Shown: positions 7,098 through 10,607 of the stretch, in pieces | Layout of the letters: every line of letters starts with the position of its first letter | Numbering within the stretch: position 1 is the first letter of the stretch | Source of the DNA: Acanthamoeba lenticulata | Lineage: Eukaryota; Discosea; Longamoebia; Acanthamoebidae | NCBI GenBank assembly: GCA_002179805.1 | Contig: NAVB01005511.1 | Location: 1-10,607 of the forward strand | DNA length: 10,607 nucleotides | Direction of reading: 5' to 3' | The notes under the pieces: model-generated | Seen by the model: only the letters and a program-made list of their open reading frames with translations | What the model was told of the DNA's origin: nothing | The model's database searches: none | Translations under genes and position numbers: made by a program

Positions 7098-9680
7098 TTA
7101 GGAGCTGGCGGGGATGCGGACAGTGCGGATGATCTTGCTCTCCTCCATCTCGTCGAGCGACATCAGGCGGCACGCGTGGGAGGCCTCCACGGCGACCAGC
7201 TGGTACTGCCGATGCTTAAGCCCGTTGATCGAGTGTCGGAAGATACGGCGCTGGCGACCGTTCAGGGCTGCCGTCACTTTCTGGCCCGTATGCACAGGAT
7301 CTGGAAATGAAGAGCACCAACGCGGTGAGTACCAACGCAGGTGAAGAAGAGAAAGAAAAAGAGGGAGAAGAAAAAGGTGGTACCGAGAATGAGGAGGTGA
7401 AGAGTGCCATTCTTGCGCTTCTCAATGCCGATGATAGTGCGCGAATGGCCCTCGTGTTGAAGGAAGATGGGCGGAACGAACGGCGGCGCTGAGTGGAATG
7501 GCGAGCCCGAGGAGGTGGAAGAGTGGGCGGAGGAACCGCCAAGAGGTCGTAGAGCAGGATTTCGCTGCTGCTGTTGCTGTCGTTGCGGCTGTTGTTGTGC
7601 CTCCAAGTAGTGCGCAACGTCGGAAAGTAATCGGCTGTTAGGTTCCGGCCGTGCTTGGGGTGTAGACGATGACGAGGAATCCGCGTAAAGGCTCGAAGAG
7701 ACTAAGGGGGAAGAACCGGGAGATGGCGACGATGAAGAAGCAGATGTTGAGGTGGAGGTAGAAGTAGAGGTGGAAGGAGGTCTAAGGAGGAAGGAGTCGA
7801 GGGTGTTCTTGGTGGTATTGCTACTGCTACTGCTGCTTCGAGTACTGCCGGGTTGTGGCGAGGGCGGTCCCGAGTAGTAAGAGGAGAAGTAGTTCCAGAC
7901 CCAGTTGAGAAGCTCGGGATGGGTGCCATCGCTCCCCGTGGCCCGGAAGAAGTCCACCACTGTGCAGTCGATTCCAAATGACCGCAGCAGCGCTGCGCAT
8001 TCCATCGAGCCTGCGTAGAACGAGAAAGAACGACCGTCAGCGCGCTTGTCCTTAAAAGAAGAAGAAAAAATGAAAGAAAAAAGAAGGCAAAGGCACCAAT
8101 CCACTTCTTCCCTCCAGAGAGGGAGAAGCCAAGCTGCTTGGCGCCCTCTTCGTCGTAGCCCCTAGCCCAAGCCTGCTCAATAAAAGCCTGTATAACTGGT
8201 ATGCTCGGTATGTGACCCTTGCCCTCGAACAGCACGGCCTTGTACACCTCATTGCTCATGAGGCCTGAGCACATCATTTGAATGTTGCCTGGCCAGTGGT
8301 GAACAACAACCCCGACCAACAAAAACAATAACGCGAGGTGAGCGACTGTGCAGAGGGATAAAAAAGCAGGAGAAGAGCGTACGGTAGCCACAGCCCCAAC
8401 CATCGTCTCCCCGGCCATAGGCGTAGTGGGAAGCAGCAGAGCAAATCATGACTTTCTCAATGCCGTACATGCCACGGCCTTGGTAGCAAGCCTTCAGAGC
8501 TGGGATCACATCTACACACGAGGACGAAAAGGACCACCATGCATCAGAACACGAGGTTTTCCGTTCTTCGTTTTGCCCGCGCCGGGAAAAAAGGGGGCGG
8601 CTCGAAAAGAACGGAATGTGCATGCAACGAGATTGGTGATGCTCACGCACCTGGGGTGAGGGTCTCTGTGTCGGGTCCTTGCATCAACTGCATGAGCTTG
8701 TCCTTCTTCCTAAAGGCCTCCACTAACGACATGCGATGTGCACCGCAGTCGCTGCAAGATACGAAGCGATGTGTGTATAGGTGTGTGTTGTGTCGCGAAA
8801 ACGTTGCGGTGCGTTTTACGCGTGTTGTGAGACAACTGGACCACTGGCCTGCATCTGGGAGGGGGACTTGCAAAGAGGAAGAAGGGCGGGAGGGTGCGCG
8901 TACCGTTCGAGGCTGCGAATATACTGCTTTACATACGCGCCCTTTTGCACTGCCGAGGTCTGCGGGGACAGAGAGGGCGAGGTCGCTGACGAAGAACAGT
9001 CTTCCTCGAGACCGCCGTTGTACCTCTGCAGTAGATCGTAGTCGTTTGCCTGCCGCTTGTCATGACGAGCGTTTTCTCCTTGCCGCTGTTTTCAGATCGA
9101 TCAGCCGAAGAGTTAGAATTTCCAGCCCCTTCGCAACGTGCATTCTTCTGCACGAAGAAACGCGGGAGAAAGAGTCGGGTACCAGAGCGCTTTCAATTTC
9201 GTGCAGTTGCAAATGTTCCTCCCATTCTTCTGGTATGATGATGCAGGTGCAGTCGGGCAGAGGGCATTTCATGGGCTTCTGCGGAGAACTCCATCCAATG
9301 AAAGTGGGGGATGATGCATTCGGGCCGCTAGCGGAAGTATTCTGGCGTCTATCGTTTCGCATCGTTGATTTCTCGGACGTTTTATGTCGCTTCGTCTGCT
9401 GCGAAGGCGAGTCGAGGAAATGTTCACCAACATGGGCTGCAATAACATCTCGAGGCAAAGATTCAAAGCAGACCGGACATTGGCGATTAGTCGTCTCGAG
9501 CGAAGGCGAAACGTCCACAGAAGAAGACGAGGGTACAGGCGGGGAGGTTGATAGTGATGACGATGATGATGATGTTGGAGTCGAGGGAGGCGATGAGTAG
9601 AGGAGGGGGGAGGCAAAATTAGGGGACGAGGGACACATGGGGCGCCTGTCCACAGGCGGGCTCACCCGAGGTCTTTTCAT
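7098..9680 (-). CDS. ZUP1: ZUP1-like zinc-finger peptidase C78 (K63-linkage deubiquitinase family)
   Basis: ZUP1/ZUFSP enzymes cleave K63-linked ubiquitin chains and support genome stability in animals. Exons: 9680-9183, 9085-8904, 8751-8651, 8511-8383, 8288-8097, 8010-7384, 7300-7098; phases agree, giving 643 aa. The N-terminus is Ser/Pro-rich after a basic KRPR. Two zinc fingers follow: C68-x2-C71-x11-H83-x3-H87 and C139-x4-C144-x11-H156-x3-H160. A helical stretch (DKRQANDYDLLQRYNGG) resembles the ubiquitin-binding helix region. Catalytic residues by family alignment: Cys301 in GDDGWGCGYR, His556 in QHEGHSRTIIGIE, and Asp577 in LILDP, which is created by splicing the last intron. Residues about 416-541 are a Ser/Thr/Gln low-complexity insert in the catalytic domain. 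Two introns, 139 and 152 nt, are the longest here. An upstream in-frame ATG at 9821 would add 47 residues. UFM1 protease is the alternative; the fingers favour ZUP1. Confidence 0.92.
7500..7860 (-). repeat. Low-complexity coding repeats (poly-Ser, Ser-Thr, Gln-rich) in the ZUP1-like gene
   Basis: Within the sixth ZUP1 exon several simple tracts follow one another. A CAG/CAA-like Gln run with interspersed Arg lies at about 7564-7600. A Ser-Thr alternation is encoded by imperfect six-base repeats at about 7744-7780. A run of Ser codons lies at about 7815-7840. Codons vary within each tract. The open reading frame is kept throughout, so the insert is translated. Confidence 0.85.
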
Positions 9681-10000
9681 AGATGCAGGCTCTTGTGCGT
9701 TCTCTTTTCGAGAGAGATGGTTGCGCGCAAGCTGCGCTGGCTGGTGCGGCTGGGGCCTCACACCCCCCAGTTTCAGTTGTCTTGCCCTTCCTGTGTGGCG
9801 GGAAGCGAATGTAAATTTCATGCGCCCGTTTCAAGTTTTTGTGTTCTACCAATTTTTTTGACAGTGAAAAGTAGCTATTTGAGAAATGGGGTTACATGAC
9901 ATCCCCGCCAACAAACCCACTTCTAACCCATCACATTTCTTTCCTTATAAGAGCTGGTCGACAACCGGATCCGCGGCGGCTCGTTACCGTGCTCTTCCAG
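9681..10000. promoter_or_regulatory. 320-bp gap between the cupin stop and the ZUP1-like start
   Basis: It holds no gene I can support. It should contain the cupin 3' end and the ZUP1-like promoter and 5' leader (both genes -). A TATA-like CTTATAAG lies at 9944-9951, a plausible distance upstream of either candidate ZUP1 start. The in-frame ATG at 9821 lies here; translated, it gives a 47-residue Arg-, Gln- and Pro-containing extension with no motif I recognise. The T-rich stretch near 9836-9860 is A-rich in the sense strand. Start choice cannot be settled from sequence. Confidence 0.35.
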
Positions 10001-10572
10001 TCAGGCCAACTCGCCGTCCTGCGGTTCACATGTGTTTAGCTCACGCCGGCATACCGCACGAGACGAACGGCGCATACCTCCAGCGGCAGGAAGAGGGAGA
10101 AGCGGGGTTGGCCGTCCACCGCTCGTGACTTGTGGCCCTTGCCCCACGTGTCTTCAACCAGAAACACCTCTCCTGCGGCTAGGCGCCTTTTCTCGCCGTC
10201 ACTCACCTCAACTTCCACGCTGGCGTTTAAATTTACGATGAGCTGGCAACGGGGTAGGGTGAGATTAATTAGCGCGACTGTGCAACTAGTGCGGTGACGT
10301 ACCTGGCGGCAAGGGGCATGGTGCCAGTCGTAGTTGTACGTTGCGGGCGTGCTTCTGAAGCGGGCCCCATTTACCTTGATCAGCGGGGAGAGGCTGCCAA
10401 TTTCGGCAGAAGATTCCACTCTCTGCCGAGAGGAGGGGGGGGCTGGTGAAACAACGGCACAACAAGGGTTGGAGGAGGACGAGTATTGGTTTACAATGGT
10501 CTTCTCACCAAAGTGGCTTTCACCATCCGCCGACGCGTAGATTGTTGTAATCTTCCACTCAGATCCCTCCAT
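10001..10572 (-). CDS. Small single-domain cupin protein
   Basis: Cupins are small beta-barrels, often metal-binding enzymes; this subfamily's reaction is unknown to me. Exons: 10572-10495, 10422-10303, 10242-10078, 10018-10001; phases agree, giving 126 aa. Family landmarks are IYASADGESHFGE (residues 11-23), AEIGSLSPLIKVNGARFRST, YNYDWHHAPCRQ (55-66, H60 and H61), LIVNLNASVEVEVSDGEKRR, AAGEVFLVEDTWGKGHKSRA (88-107, H103) and RFSLFLPLE. H60/H61 and H103 are candidate metal ligands. Introns 1 (72 nt) and 2 (60 nt) are multiples of three without stops, so an unspliced reading gives a false single-exon protein of about 178 aa; splicing restores the family spacing. The last exon is only six codons (DGELA, stop). 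No targeting signal is seen, so it is probably cytosolic. The promoter lies mostly beyond the right edge. Confidence 0.87.
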
Positions 10573-10607
10573 TAGATGTAAATTGGACAGAAGGAATGCC
10601 TTTGGGG

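Noticed and set aside
8539..9600. A 353-codon open frame on the + strand
   Set aside because: It lies antisense to the ZUP1-like exons and introns, shows no family motif, and its acidic end is the complement of a Ser-rich coding tract. The minus-strand gene explains this sequence.
1..10607. A bacterial operon, phage, CRISPR or defence system
   Set aside because: Every gene is split by spliceosomal introns and belongs to eukaryotic or organelle-targeted families. There are no spaced direct repeats, Shine-Dalgarno-led gene runs, integrases or transposases.

Overview
The window looks like a gene-dense stretch of a nuclear chromosome from a GC-rich unicellular eukaryote, most likely an amoebozoan of the Acanthamoeba type. 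The organism is inferred, not proven. The evidence is many short GT..AG introns (about 57-152 nt), eukaryote-only families (RAD51B, ZUP1-type C78 peptidase, F-box/SPRY), a tRNA gene with internal A and B boxes, AATAAA signals, and a mitochondrial presequence on a bacterial-type translation factor. No ORF longer than one exon tells the truth here. I rebuilt each gene by joining exons whose reading phases match and whose joined peptide continues the family motif.

Layout, left to right. (1) 64-427 (-): first exon of a secreted SdrD_B-like protein that runs off the left edge. (2) 613-1865 (+): a seven-exon mitochondrial elongation factor P with a very acidic C-terminal tail, divergent from (1). 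(3) 1918-3580 (-): a five-exon MFS transporter, convergent with EF-P and only 52 bp away. (4) 3693-3765 (-): tRNA-Phe(GAA). (5) 3911-5491 (-): RAD51B recombinase paralogue, six exons. (6) 5640-6965 (-): F-box plus SPRY-like protein, seven exons. (7) 7098-9680 (-): ZUP1-like zinc-finger/C78 deubiquitinase, seven exons, with a large low-complexity insert inside the catalytic domain. (8) 10001-10572 (-): a small cupin, four exons. EF-P is the only gene on the + strand.

Functionally these are independent housekeeping and regulatory genes, not an operon or a mobile system. The only thematic link is that RAD51B (homologous recombination) and the ZUP1-like enzyme (K63-ubiquitin, genome stability in animals) lie close together on one strand with an F-box/SPRY candidate ubiquitin-ligase adaptor between them; this may be chance. 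I see no transposon, CRISPR array, phage or plasmid feature.

The most distinctive signal is in the introns: 27 of 31 reconstructed 5' splice sites carry C at intron position +4 (GTACGT or GTGCGT type), and none is GTAAGT or GTGAGT.
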